Shown one piece after another: positions 7,725-15,014 of a stretch of DNA of 51,939 bases. The stretch is from Acidobacteriota bacterium (lineage in GTDB: Bacteria; Acidobacteriota; Terriglobia; Terriglobales; Acidobacteriaceae). How positions within the stretch are numbered: the stretch's first letter is position 1; every line of letters begins with the position of its first letter. Position numbers and translations under genes: made by a program. The stretch covers positions 1 through 51,939 of the forward strand of contig JAKATU010000070.1 in assembly GCA_021818585.1 (NCBI GenBank), in the 5' to 3' direction. The notes under the pieces were generated by a model. It did not search any database and was not told where the DNA came from. It saw only the letters and a list, made by a program, of their open reading frames with translations.

Positions 7725-8786
7725 TCAGCCGCCCGGCCCCGGATTCCAGTAACTCGTCCGGTAAATCACCCGCGCCTTCGCGTTGATATTGACCATCACC
7801 TTCAAATGATGCAATCCCGCCGTCTCGTTGCTTGGATGAAAACTCAGCAGATAACGGTTCAGCGCATCATTCGCCAGTTCCACCACATCCATCTGGAAAC
7901 GCTTGTCCCGCGAAAAATTCGCATACTCCCCGCCGCTCATCTCCACCAGCGACCTCGGAACATTCTTACGCATCGCGTTGTAGGCCATCAGCAGCGCACC
8001 AATAAGGCCGGAACCACTTCCGGCATGCTTCCAGTCATAGCCCAGCTCCGCCCGCGCCGGAGAAAAAATCAAGCTCAGCACCAGCGTGTTGCTCTCGCCA
8101 ATCCGCTGCACCAGCGACGGAATGCTCACATGCACGCTCCCATGATCCCGCGATTCGCTCACCAGCAGCAGAATCTTCCGGTGATCCTTCGGCTGCTGCG
8201 CCAGCAAATCCAGCGAATACCCCACCGCGTCCAAAATCGCCGCGCCGCCGTCACCCGGCCGCATGTTCGCCAGGTCATTCTCCACCGGCCCAAGATCCGG
8301 CGAAAACGCATCCAGGTACACCGGCTTCGAATCAAACTCCACCAACGCCACATCCCCGCGCCCGCCCCCCACAAACAGTTGCAGCAGCGGCCCCAGCTGC
8401 GAAATCTCCTCCTGCACCATCGGAGCATCCCGCCCCCGCTCCACGCACACCACCATCGACACCGGCGCCAGATCCATGTCGCTGTCCAGCCGCGCCTTCT
8501 GCGGAACCCCATCATCCAGCACCGTAAAATCGCTCGCCTTCAGGTCGTAGATCGTATGCCCATCCACCCCCTGCACCAGCGTCGGCACCAGCACCAGGCT
8601 GCTCGTCACCTTCAATGTTGGAACGCCCGGATCAACCTGCGACGGCAACTGCCGGCCCACCAGGTGCGGATGATGCACCTTCGCGCCCGGCGGCGGCTCA
8701 CCCGGAAAAGGCTCCTGCGCCCGCGCCATCCCGCAGCCCAGCGCCAGCAACACCACCGTCCACGCCGCAAATGTTCTGCTCTTCAA
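7725..8786 (-). CDS. VWFA-related secreted protein (acidobacterial type)
   Basis: The 353-residue protein has a signal peptide ending MARAQ, a short strand-rich segment with LKASDFTVLDDGVPQK (the linker typical of acidobacterial VWFA-related proteins), a von Willebrand A-like domain (about 105-300) and a C-terminal strand with LLSFHPSN and RTSYWNPG. In this family the A domain usually has a DxSxS MIDAS motif; here the corresponding strand reads VVCVERGRDAP, so the first metal ligands look lost. It is probably periplasmic or outer-surface; binding partners are unknown. The start is TTG at 8786, overlapping the upstream stop as TTGA. Confidence 0.85.
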   Translation of the reverse strand: MKSRTFAAWTVVLLALGCGMARAQEPFPGEPPPGAKVHHPHLVGRQLPSQVDPGVPTLKVTSSLVLVPTLVQGVDGHTIYDLKASDFTVLDDGVPQKARLDSDMDLAPVSMVVCVERGRDAPMVQEEISQLGPLLQLFVGGGRGDVALVEFDSKPVYLDAFSPDLGPVENDLANMRPGDGGAAILDAVGYSLDLLAQQPKDHRKILLLVSESRDHGSVHVSIPSLVQRIGESNTLVLSLIFSPARAELGYDWKHAGSGSGLIGALLMAYNAMRKNVPRSLVEMSGGEYANFSRDKRFQMDVVELANDALNRYLLSFHPSNETAGLHHLKVMVNINAKARVIYRTSYWNPGPGG

Positions 8787-9034
8787 CGCGGCTCCTGCGT
8801 GTGCTGCGCCTTCACAGCCTGCCTGCGGAATCCATCCATCTCATCCGTCCACTTCAAAAAGCGCAGCAGCCCCTTGCGCTCGCGCCACATAAAATCCATC
8901 ACCGCACGCCGGTCCAAAGTCTCTGCCGGAATCCCCGAGTACGTCTCGATCCGCCACTTCAGCAGCTCGCTCTCCCACGGCTTCAGCCGATGACCCCGCG
9001 TCACATTCCACAAGAACCGAACCGCACCCATCAT
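8783..9034 (-). CDS. Small hypothetical protein, 83 aa
   Basis: The protein begins MMGAVRFLWNVTRGHRLKPW and is predicted helical, with many Trp and Arg residues (WESELLKWRIETYSG, FMWRERKGLLRFLKWTDEM). A longer open frame runs upstream to 9256, but it only reads the antisense of pncA; the ATG pair at 9034/9031 lies after TTGGGGTC and outside pncA. The stop overlaps the VWFA-related gene start by four bases. I do not recognise a named family, but short proteins of this kind next to VWFA-related genes fit a conserved acidobacterial operon. Confidence 0.7.
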   Translation of the reverse strand: MMGAVRFLWNVTRGHRLKPWESELLKWRIETYSGIPAETLDRRAVMDFMWRERKGLLRFLKWTDEMDGFRRQAVKAQHTQEPR

Positions 9035-9083
9035 GACCCCAAGTATATCGATCCCAGGCTTATCGATCCCAGGCCATCCGCCC

Positions 9084-9698
9084 TCAAAACGCAGTCTCCA
9101 GCGCCCCCGCCTCGCGCAAGCGCAACTCCATCGCCCTTTCCGAACCCTCCACGTCGATCGCCCGGCAAGCTTCCCGCAACACCACCGCCTCCAGCCCCAG
9201 CCGCCGCGCATCCAGCGCGGAAAACCCCACGCAAAAGTCATACGCCAACCCGGCAAAAAACGCCCGCTTCAGCCCGCGCTCCCGCAAATACCCCGCCAGT
9301 CCCGTCGCCGTCGTCCTGTCATTCTCAAAAAACGCCGAATACGAATCCACCTCCGCCCGAAAACCCTTCCGCAAAATCAGCTCTGCCTGCGGCAGCACCA
9401 GGTTCTGATGCAACTCGGCGCCCCACGTCCCCTGCACGCAATGCTCCGGCCACAAAACCTGCTCGCCATACGGCATCGCCACGACTTCCAGCGGCTTCCG
9501 CCCCGCGTGCGACGACGCAAACGACCCATGCCCCCGCGGATGCCAGTCCTGCGTCAGCACCACATGCTCAAACCGCTCCGCCGCCCGCAGTATCGGCGCA
9601 ATCACCTCATCCCCTCGCGGAACGGCCAGTGCTCCGCCCGGGCAGAAGTCATTCTGTACGTCCACAACAATCAGAACATCGTCCCCGCGAATCTCCAT
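9084..9698 (-). CDS. pncA: Nicotinamidase
   Basis: Nicotinamidase hydrolyses nicotinamide to nicotinate and ammonia in NAD salvage. The catalytic triad is visible as Asp13 (VDVQNDFCPGGALAV), Lys111 (RKGF) and Cys156 (LAYDFCVGFSALDA). Metal ligands fit Asp51 and His53 in QDWHPRGH and His86 in WPEHCVQGT. The length, 204 residues from the ATG at 9698, is normal; the in-frame ATG at 9746 would add 16 non-homologous residues and reach the terminator of the gene before, so it is rejected. It is first in a five-gene minus-strand operon, with 49 bases to the next gene. Confidence 0.95.
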   Translation of the reverse strand: MEIRGDDVLIVVDVQNDFCPGGALAVPRGDEVIAPILRAAERFEHVVLTQDWHPRGHGSFASSHAGRKPLEVVAMPYGEQVLWPEHCVQGTWGAELHQNLVLPQAELILRKGFRAEVDSYSAFFENDRTTATGLAGYLRERGLKRAFFAGLAYDFCVGFSALDARRLGLEAVVLREACRAIDVEGSERAMELRLREAGALETAF

Positions 9699-9749
9699 CG
9701 CTCCATTCTCCCTCGCGCCGTCCGCAAAATCACGTCCGCCAAGCACAAA

Positions 9750-9770
9750 GGCCGGAGCATCGCTCCGGCC
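9750..9770 (-). terminator. Terminator of the Ig-like protein gene
   Basis: A 9-bp GC-rich stem (GGCCGGAGC and GCTCCGGCC, loop of three) lies 26 bases after the stop of the gene at 9797 and is followed on the minus strand by TTTGTGCTT. It separates that gene from pncA. Confidence 0.7.
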
Positions 9771-9796
9771 TCTGCCTCATCTCCGCGCCTCTGCGC

Positions 9797-10798
9797 TTAC
9801 TTCACCGTCAGCGCCACGCAAACCGCGCCGGTGCAGTTCGAACTCGTCGAGGTCGCCTGCTCCACACTCGTCCCGTTCGACGAGTAAGCCGACACCACCA
9901 CCGAGTAACTCCCCGCCGGTGTCCCGAAATTCGGAAAAGGTTTATGCAGCAGATATCCATACCGCGCGCCGCAAGCCGTCAGCCCCGCGCTGCAAACCGC
10001 CAGCAGAGCCACCAGGCCCAGCACCTTCAGCGCATTGCCGTGCTTCCGCCGAACCGCGAAAACTCCAACCAGCGCAATCCCACCCGGCAGCAGAAACGCA
10101 AAATCAGTAAGACCACCGCGGCCAAAAGGCATTCCCGCGGGAACTACATTCTTCGCCGCTGTGCCAGAGGCAGCAGTCGTCGCAATCTGCAGCGAGCTCG
10201 TAATCGACCCGTTCGCCGGAGGCGTCAACGAAACCGGATTGAATGTGCAAGTGGACTGCGAAGGCAGATTCGAGCAAGACAAATCCACCGTGCCGTTGAA
10301 CCCGTTCACCGAGTTCACCGTCAGCACCACCGTCGTGTAGCCGCCCGCCGTCACCGTTGCCGACGAAGGATTAGCCGTTACATTAAAGCTCGGAACCGTC
10401 GACGTCGCCGCCGGGCTCACGGCTGCAACCGGAGCAGAAGCAGAAACCGCATAATCCGTAGTCGACGGATGATACACCGCCGTCACCTGGCTCACGCCCG
10501 TCGGCAACCCGCTCACCGTAAGCGACGCCGTGCCGTTCTTCACAAACGCAGAACCCAGCGAGCCCTTCGCCGTCTCAAAGCTCACTGAGCCTGTTTCCAG
10601 CGGCGCGCTCGTCAGGTCCGCAACCCGCGCCGACAACGTCAGCTTGCCGCTCTGCTCGCTGCTCGTCAGTCTGGTCCGGGTCACCTGCTGCGCGCGGGCG
10701 GCCGTGTAGCTAAGGAGCATCAGAACCATAAGAAGCGCAAACCCGAACTTCACGCCCCGCTTGCGCCCTGCAGCGCCTTCAAAATACTGCCCACTCAT
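9797..10798 (-). CDS. Secreted Ig-like repeat protein with C-terminal membrane cassette
   Basis: This 333-residue protein has an N-terminal signal peptide (hydrophobic 17-34, cleavage near ARAQQ), an Ig-like domain of the bacterial type 3 group (about 40-125, TAVYHPSTTDYAVS), then a second Ig-like domain with a Cys pair (about 137-210, DLSCSNLPSQSTCTFNP). The C terminus is unusual: hydrophobic helix 232-249, basic loop RRKHGNA, second helix 257-275, Cys276 in the lipobox-like AGLTACGA, and a strand-like tail TPAGSYSVVVSA ending LTVK. The gene at 22295 carries the same arrangement. Envelope location is likely; function is unknown. A GTG 15 codons downstream is an alternative start. Confidence 0.8.
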   Translation of the reverse strand: MSGQYFEGAAGRKRGVKFGFALLMVLMLLSYTAARAQQVTRTRLTSSEQSGKLTLSARVADLTSAPLETGSVSFETAKGSLGSAFVKNGTASLTVSGLPTGVSQVTAVYHPSTTDYAVSASAPVAAVSPAATSTVPSFNVTANPSSATVTAGGYTTVVLTVNSVNGFNGTVDLSCSNLPSQSTCTFNPVSLTPPANGSITSSLQIATTAASGTAAKNVVPAGMPFGRGGLTDFAFLLPGGIALVGVFAVRRKHGNALKVLGLVALLAVCSAGLTACGARYGYLLHKPFPNFGTPAGSYSVVVSAYSSNGTSVEQATSTSSNCTGAVCVALTVK

Positions 10799-10972
10799 TC
10801 GTAAAATCTCTGCTTCCTCTGACCGCTTAGGTTTATCTCAATCATTGTATACGGGCCGCCTTGCCGCGCGATTCCCGCCCCGTCATTCCTGCATCATAAA
10901 TGCCCGAACCCATCCTTTGCCCAGCCTTTGTTTGTGCCCCATCGCACCCCCGTTGCGGTACGATATCCCGTT

Positions 10973-12187
10973 ATGCCCAACACACTCTCCTCGCGCCCCC
11001 AGTTACGCTACCTATCCGACCAGCTCGACGAACTCCGTCGCAAAGGCACCCACTTCCGCCTCCGTGTCCTTGATGACATCCAGGCGCCTGTCTGCACCTA
11101 CGACTGCAAAAAGGTCATCAACCTCGCCTCCAACAACTATCTCGGCCTCTGCGACCACCCCAAACTCCGCGAAGCCGCCATCCAGGCAGTCAAGGACTAC
11201 GGCGTAGGCTCCGGCGCCGTCCGTACCATCGCCGGAACCATGAAGATCCACATGGAACTGGAAGAAAAAATCGCCCGCTTCAAAAATGTGGAAGCCTGCG
11301 TCGTCTTCCAGAGCGGCTTTACCGCCAATGCCGGAACCGTCTCCGCCATCCTCGGCAAGGAAGACTTCATCATCTCCGACGAGCTCAACCACGCCTCCAT
11401 CATCGACGGCGCACGCCTCTCCAGAGCCAAAATCAAGGTCTTCCGCCACAAAGACGCAGCCCACGCCGAAGAGCTCCTCAAGGAAATCCAGAACGAGCCC
11501 GGCCACAAGCTCATCATCACCGACGGCGTCTTCTCCATGGATGGCGACATCGGCCCCGTCGACAAGCTCGCCGACCTCGCCGAAAAATACAACGCCATCA
11601 TGATGGTCGACGACGCACACGCCTCCGGCGTCCTCGGCCGCAACGGCCGAGGCTCCGTCGATCACTTTCACTGCCATGGCCGCGTCGACATTCAGGTCGG
11701 AACTCTCTCCAAAGCCATTGGCGCGCTCGGCGGCTACGTCTGCGGCTCCAAAGATCTCATCGACTACCTCTACCACCGCGCCCGACCATTCCTTTTCTCC
11801 ACCTCGCACCCGCCATCGGTCGCCGCCGCCTGCATCGCCGCATTCGACATTCTCGAAAACGAGCCCGAGCGCATCCAGCGCCTCTGGGACAACACCGCCT
11901 ACTTCAAGCAGCAGCTCGGCAACGCCGGCTTCGACATCGGCGGCAAAACCACCCCCGCCAGCGAAACACCCGTCACCCCCATCATCATCGGCGACGGCCG
12001 CCTTACCATGGAATTCTCACGCGCACTCTTCGAAGCAGGCGTCATGGCCACCGGCATCGCCTTCCCCACCGTCCCCGAAGGCAAAGCCCGCATCCGCACC
12101 ATCATGACCAGCGAGCACACCCGCGAGCAGCTCGACCAGGCCCTCGAAATCATCACCAGAACCGCAAAACAGATGTCCATCCTCTGA
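10973..12187 (+). CDS. kbl: Glycine C-acetyltransferase-like PLP enzyme (alpha-oxoamine synthase family)
   Basis: The 404-residue protein belongs to the alpha-oxoamine synthase group (KBL, BioF, HemA, SPT). It shows NLASNNYLGL, GSGAVRTIAGT, FQSGFTANAG, DELNHASIIDG, VDDAHASGVLG and the PLP lysine Lys247 in VGTLSKAIGALGGY. The wording of these motifs is closest to 2-amino-3-ketobutyrate CoA ligase, which makes glycine and acetyl-CoA from 2-amino-3-ketobutyrate, but BioF-like activity cannot be excluded. No threonine dehydrogenase (tdh) or bio genes are adjacent. The ATG at 10973 is preferred over one 45 bases upstream because homology begins there. It is the only plus-strand gene between 1 kb and 17 kb. 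Confidence 0.85.
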   Translation: MPNTLSSRPQLRYLSDQLDELRRKGTHFRLRVLDDIQAPVCTYDCKKVINLASNNYLGLCDHPKLREAAIQAVKDYGVGSGAVRTIAGTMKIHMELEEKIARFKNVEACVVFQSGFTANAGTVSAILGKEDFIISDELNHASIIDGARLSRAKIKVFRHKDAAHAEELLKEIQNEPGHKLIITDGVFSMDGDIGPVDKLADLAEKYNAIMMVDDAHASGVLGRNGRGSVDHFHCHGRVDIQVGTLSKAIGALGGYVCGSKDLIDYLYHRARPFLFSTSHPPSVAAACIAAFDILENEPERIQRLWDNTAYFKQQLGNAGFDIGGKTTPASETPVTPIIIGDGRLTMEFSRALFEAGVMATGIAFPTVPEGKARIRTIMTSEHTREQLDQALEIITRTAKQMSIL

Positions 12188-12220
12188 CACCCAGCAGCGC
12201 GAGTGAGCGACACAACGATT

Positions 12221-12262
12221 GGCTTCGCCTCAGAAGAGAGAGAGTCGTTCAGAGGCGAAGCC
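12221..12262 (+). other. Inverted repeat downstream of kbl
   Basis: An 11-bp perfect stem, GGCTTCGCCTC and GAGGCGAAGCC, encloses a 20-base loop. The right arm overlaps a second potential stem (AGCCGAA with TTCGGCT near 12280), so the two cannot form together. There is no T-run after either stem, so it is not a standard terminator. Confidence 0.6.
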
Positions 12263-12391
12263 GAAGAATCCCGACCATGATTCGGCTACAGTGGCACTCA
12301 AAAGTTTCTCCCGAAATTCCCACCTACTCCGATCACAACTCCAATATCCCCGCTCGAATTGCGCACCACTTTTCCACATGCAAAAACGGAA

Positions 12392-12420
12392 AAGACCGCC
12401 CGGCAACTGGGCGGCCTTTT
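12392..12420. terminator. Bidirectional intrinsic terminator
   Basis: CCGCCCGG and CTGGGCGG form a stem of eight pairs (one G-T) with a three-base loop at 12396-12414. CCTTTTCACTTT follows on the plus strand, and TCTTTTCCGTTTTTG follows on the minus strand. It lies between the convergent kbl and the membrane protein gene and can serve both. Confidence 0.75.
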
Positions 12421-12760
12421 CACTTTAGGGAGAATAGTTCCAACGGAGGCAAAACCATCAGAACTTTCTGGCGAAATAGTATGGGCGGCTAAAATCGGTG
12501 TCAAGGTAAATTCCGGCAACCTGCAAATACTTTATTAATCTTGCACTTACAAAGCAGCTTTTGCGCTCAATTCGGCGCGAGTATTCGCTTTTTATTCTCT
12601 TTACAGTCCATAGCGGCCCACCTACCCCCCTCAAAGAACAACGCTTAGCCATCCCCCTGCACTGAATCCTGTGCAAAACCCAACCCCCGCAGCTTCAACG
12701 CCGCCTAAATCACAACCAACCGCTACCCCCAAGGAAACAAACCTACTGAAGACCAGGCTC

Positions 12761-13516
12761 CTACCGCAGCATCGCCTGACCAATCGGTGTCCACCACGGC
12801 AGCGTGTGCAGGTACGTGAACATCACAAAAAACTGCTCCATCGCGAGCGCGGGCACTGCATACCGATACACCGGATGGATGCGCCGATCGATCAGCAGAT
12901 CACGCACCACACCCAGGCTGATGAACAAGTCAATCAACACATAAAAATAAACATTGCTGATAGCAGCACTCGGAAATCGTCCGAACGCAGCGCTGGTCAA
13001 TCCCCACGTCGCAATGAGCATCAGTCTCCAGTGCAGTTGCGGTTTCTTCCGCCACAGCGCGGCCAGACCAAAGAAAACGGTAAACAGCAACATGTCATTC
13101 AACTGCAGAATTAGAAAGTTGGCCTCGTATGTCGGATCAGCATGAAGCCGTTGAAAACGAAACCGGTCCATCACAATAGCAGTCGCGCATCCCAGCAACG
13201 GCATCGCACCGCCCATCACCAGCCCCAGCCATCCCAGCGTGCGATGCCAGCTCACCCGGCGAAGCCGGACCAGCCCCGACTGCACAACAAAAAGAACCAG
13301 CCACGTCGTAAATACTGTTGCGTGAACCCACACAATCCAGGGCCGGGGAACCGCAGCCTCCACCAAGTTCGAAAGAATCGTAAAGTGGAATCCATAAGTG
13401 GTAATGATCGCAATCAGCACCGCCATGGCGAAGTAGAAATACTTGTCGAGGAGGCCATTGCGGCCAGTAAAAGCGGGAGCCAGCGGCGCTGACAACCCTT
13501 GCGAGTGCGATGCCAC
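12761..13516 (-). CDS. Polytopic membrane protein of unknown function
   Basis: The 251-residue protein has about seven hydrophobic helices. Conserved-looking polar residues lie inside or next to them: HATVFTTWLVLFVVQ, WHRTLGWLGLVMGG and HWRLMLIATWGL, with several His/Arg pairs. Such paired histidines occur in DUF2306/DUF420-like or cytochrome b561-like membrane proteins, but I cannot assign it firmly. There is no signal peptide before the first helix at about 26-48. It is transcribed towards kbl and shares the terminator at 12392. A 224-base gap with no clear gene separates it from the DUF6599-like gene upstream. Confidence 0.75.
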   Translation of the reverse strand: MASHSQGLSAPLAPAFTGRNGLLDKYFYFAMAVLIAIITTYGFHFTILSNLVEAAVPRPWIVWVHATVFTTWLVLFVVQSGLVRLRRVSWHRTLGWLGLVMGGAMPLLGCATAIVMDRFRFQRLHADPTYEANFLILQLNDMLLFTVFFGLAALWRKKPQLHWRLMLIATWGLTSAAFGRFPSAAISNVYFYVLIDLFISLGVVRDLLIDRRIHPVYRYAVPALAMEQFFVMFTYLHTLPWWTPIGQAMLR

Positions 13517-13740
13517 GGAGTCATTACCTCAAAAACAGTGTCGCATGAATGACTTTCTGAGTCTGGGCCCGGGAATCGCCTCAAAAGTCGCGCAGCCGAA
13601 TTCGCAAAAGTCTAGCACGGGGACTCTCAAGCGCACGACAGAATTTCCGCAAGACTCCGCTCAGCCCATCATCACCACTCGGATGCCCAAACACCCCGAA
13701 TCCACACTGCATCCGGTCAGCGAATCCCGTTCAGCGGCAC

Positions 13741-14997
13741 TCACTTTTTTCCCTCTTTCTCATCCCCACCGCCGTCCTCCGGCCGGTTCAACTCCAGCGC
13801 AATAAACTCCTCATCCGTCACGCTCGAAGCAGGCTTCCCGCGCATCACCCGGTAAAGCGCGCGCCCTCCGCCGAGGAAAAATCCCAGCAGCACCGCCGCC
13901 ACTCCCAGAATGATCGTCAGCGAGGCAATCCCCACCAGCAGCTTCGCCGTCTTCGCAACTTCACTCTCTTCCGGCCTCACCTGCTCCATCGATACCGTTG
14001 CTCTGAACTTCACCTGCTTCAGCAGCGCATCCGCTTCCGCGCCGGTAAACCCTCCGCTCGTCAGCGCTACCAGCGGACCCGCGCGCTTCACCCGCAGCGC
14101 ATCCTTCGGCCCCGCCACCACGCCGCTCTGCAGCACGCTCGCAATCGCGGCCTCGCGCGCCTGCGCAATCTCCGGCGTCGGATACGAAATCACCGTCAGC
14201 ATCCCCTTGCCGTACTGCGCCATCACCACTTCCGGATCAGTATCAAAATTAAGCACCGCAGGCGGCAGCACGCCACCCTCCTGCGCATACGCCACAGGGC
14301 CAATCGAATACCGCACGCTGCTTCGGTCCAGCCCATCCAGCGGCAACTGCTCCGCCAGTGTCGGGGTAGCGCCCCGCGAACCCATCACCGCAGGCAACGC
14401 ACTCGCAAGCCGCGTCATCACCGCCGATCCATCCGCAACTGGCCCAACAAACTTCGCCTCCACCAGCAGGTCGCCCGTCCAGAACAAATACAGCCCGCCA
14501 GCCACCGCGCCATTCCAGAATGACAGCGGCGCCGGAGGCGCCTTCATAACCTTTTTCGGATTCGCAGTCACTCGGAACTTGACCATCCCTGGCCCAACAC
14601 GCAACGGCTTCATCCCCGGCGTGCGCATCAGCGTAAACATCCCATAAGCGCCCGTCGCATCCGGAAACTTCCACTCGCGCACCGCAACCGAATCCCCACC
14701 CCGCGAGTAATCCGCCATCAGGCCTTGCTCAAATCCAAACTCCTTCAGCGCGGCCGCATTCTTCGCATCCGGCCTCATCTCGCTCACACTGCCGCGTGTC
14801 CATCCCGCAAACTCCTCCGGCAAAAGCGCCTTTGGCCTGGACGTCTGCTTCGTCTGCGCAGTCTGCTTCCCCAGTTGCTTCTGGATCGCCTCCATCTGCT
14901 TCGCCGTCGGCTGAAACAATGTCTGCCCGCCCGCCACTACCGGAACGCACAGCACTGCTAACGCCGCAACCGCACTCATCTTGCCCAAAAACTTCAT
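13741..14997 (-). CDS. DUF6599-like membrane-anchored protein
   Basis: The 418-residue protein has a signal peptide (MKFLGKMSAVAALAVLCVPV), a large periplasmic portion with two similar halves beginning near LLPEEFAGWTRG and QLPLDGLDRSSVRY, and one C-terminal membrane helix (about 353-375) followed by a short charged cytoplasmic tail. This resembles the DUF6599 family common in Acidobacteria; the function is unknown. The ATG at 14997 is chosen because AAGGTG precedes it and the signal peptide starts there; the longer frame to 15078 runs into the exporter gene. It starts 17 bases after the stop of the DHA2 exporter, so the two are likely co-transcribed. Confidence 0.78.
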   Translation of the reverse strand: MKFLGKMSAVAALAVLCVPVVAGGQTLFQPTAKQMEAIQKQLGKQTAQTKQTSRPKALLPEEFAGWTRGSVSEMRPDAKNAAALKEFGFEQGLMADYSRGGDSVAVREWKFPDATGAYGMFTLMRTPGMKPLRVGPGMVKFRVTANPKKVMKAPPAPLSFWNGAVAGGLYLFWTGDLLVEAKFVGPVADGSAVMTRLASALPAVMGSRGATPTLAEQLPLDGLDRSSVRYSIGPVAYAQEGGVLPPAVLNFDTDPEVVMAQYGKGMLTVISYPTPEIAQAREAAIASVLQSGVVAGPKDALRVKRAGPLVALTSGGFTGAEADALLKQVKFRATVSMEQVRPEESEVAKTAKLLVGIASLTIILGVAAVLLGFFLGGGRALYRVMRGKPASSVTDEEFIALELNRPEDGGGDEKEGKK

Positions 14998-15014
14998 ATT
15001 CACCTTGGAGACTA

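Larger units (their letters stand above)
12188..12760. other. Intergenic region, 573 bases, no gene seen
   Basis: Open frames here are short, overlap on both strands and lack ribosome sites. The region holds inverted repeats after kbl (12221-12262), a bidirectional terminator (12392-12420) and a more AT-rich stretch (about 12520-12600) that stands out from the GC-rich surroundings. Both flanking genes end here, so it need not contain promoters for them. Confidence 0.7.

Noticed and set aside
8783..9256. 157-residue version of the small protein upstream of the VWFA gene
   Set aside because: The first 74 residues overlap the pncA coding sequence in another frame and are Trp/Arg/Gly-rich; the internal ATG at 9034 has a better context.
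12458..12676. 72-codon minus-strand frame in the intergenic region after kbl
   Set aside because: No ribosome site, unusual composition for this genome and no recognisable motif; it lies in an AT-richer non-coding stretch.
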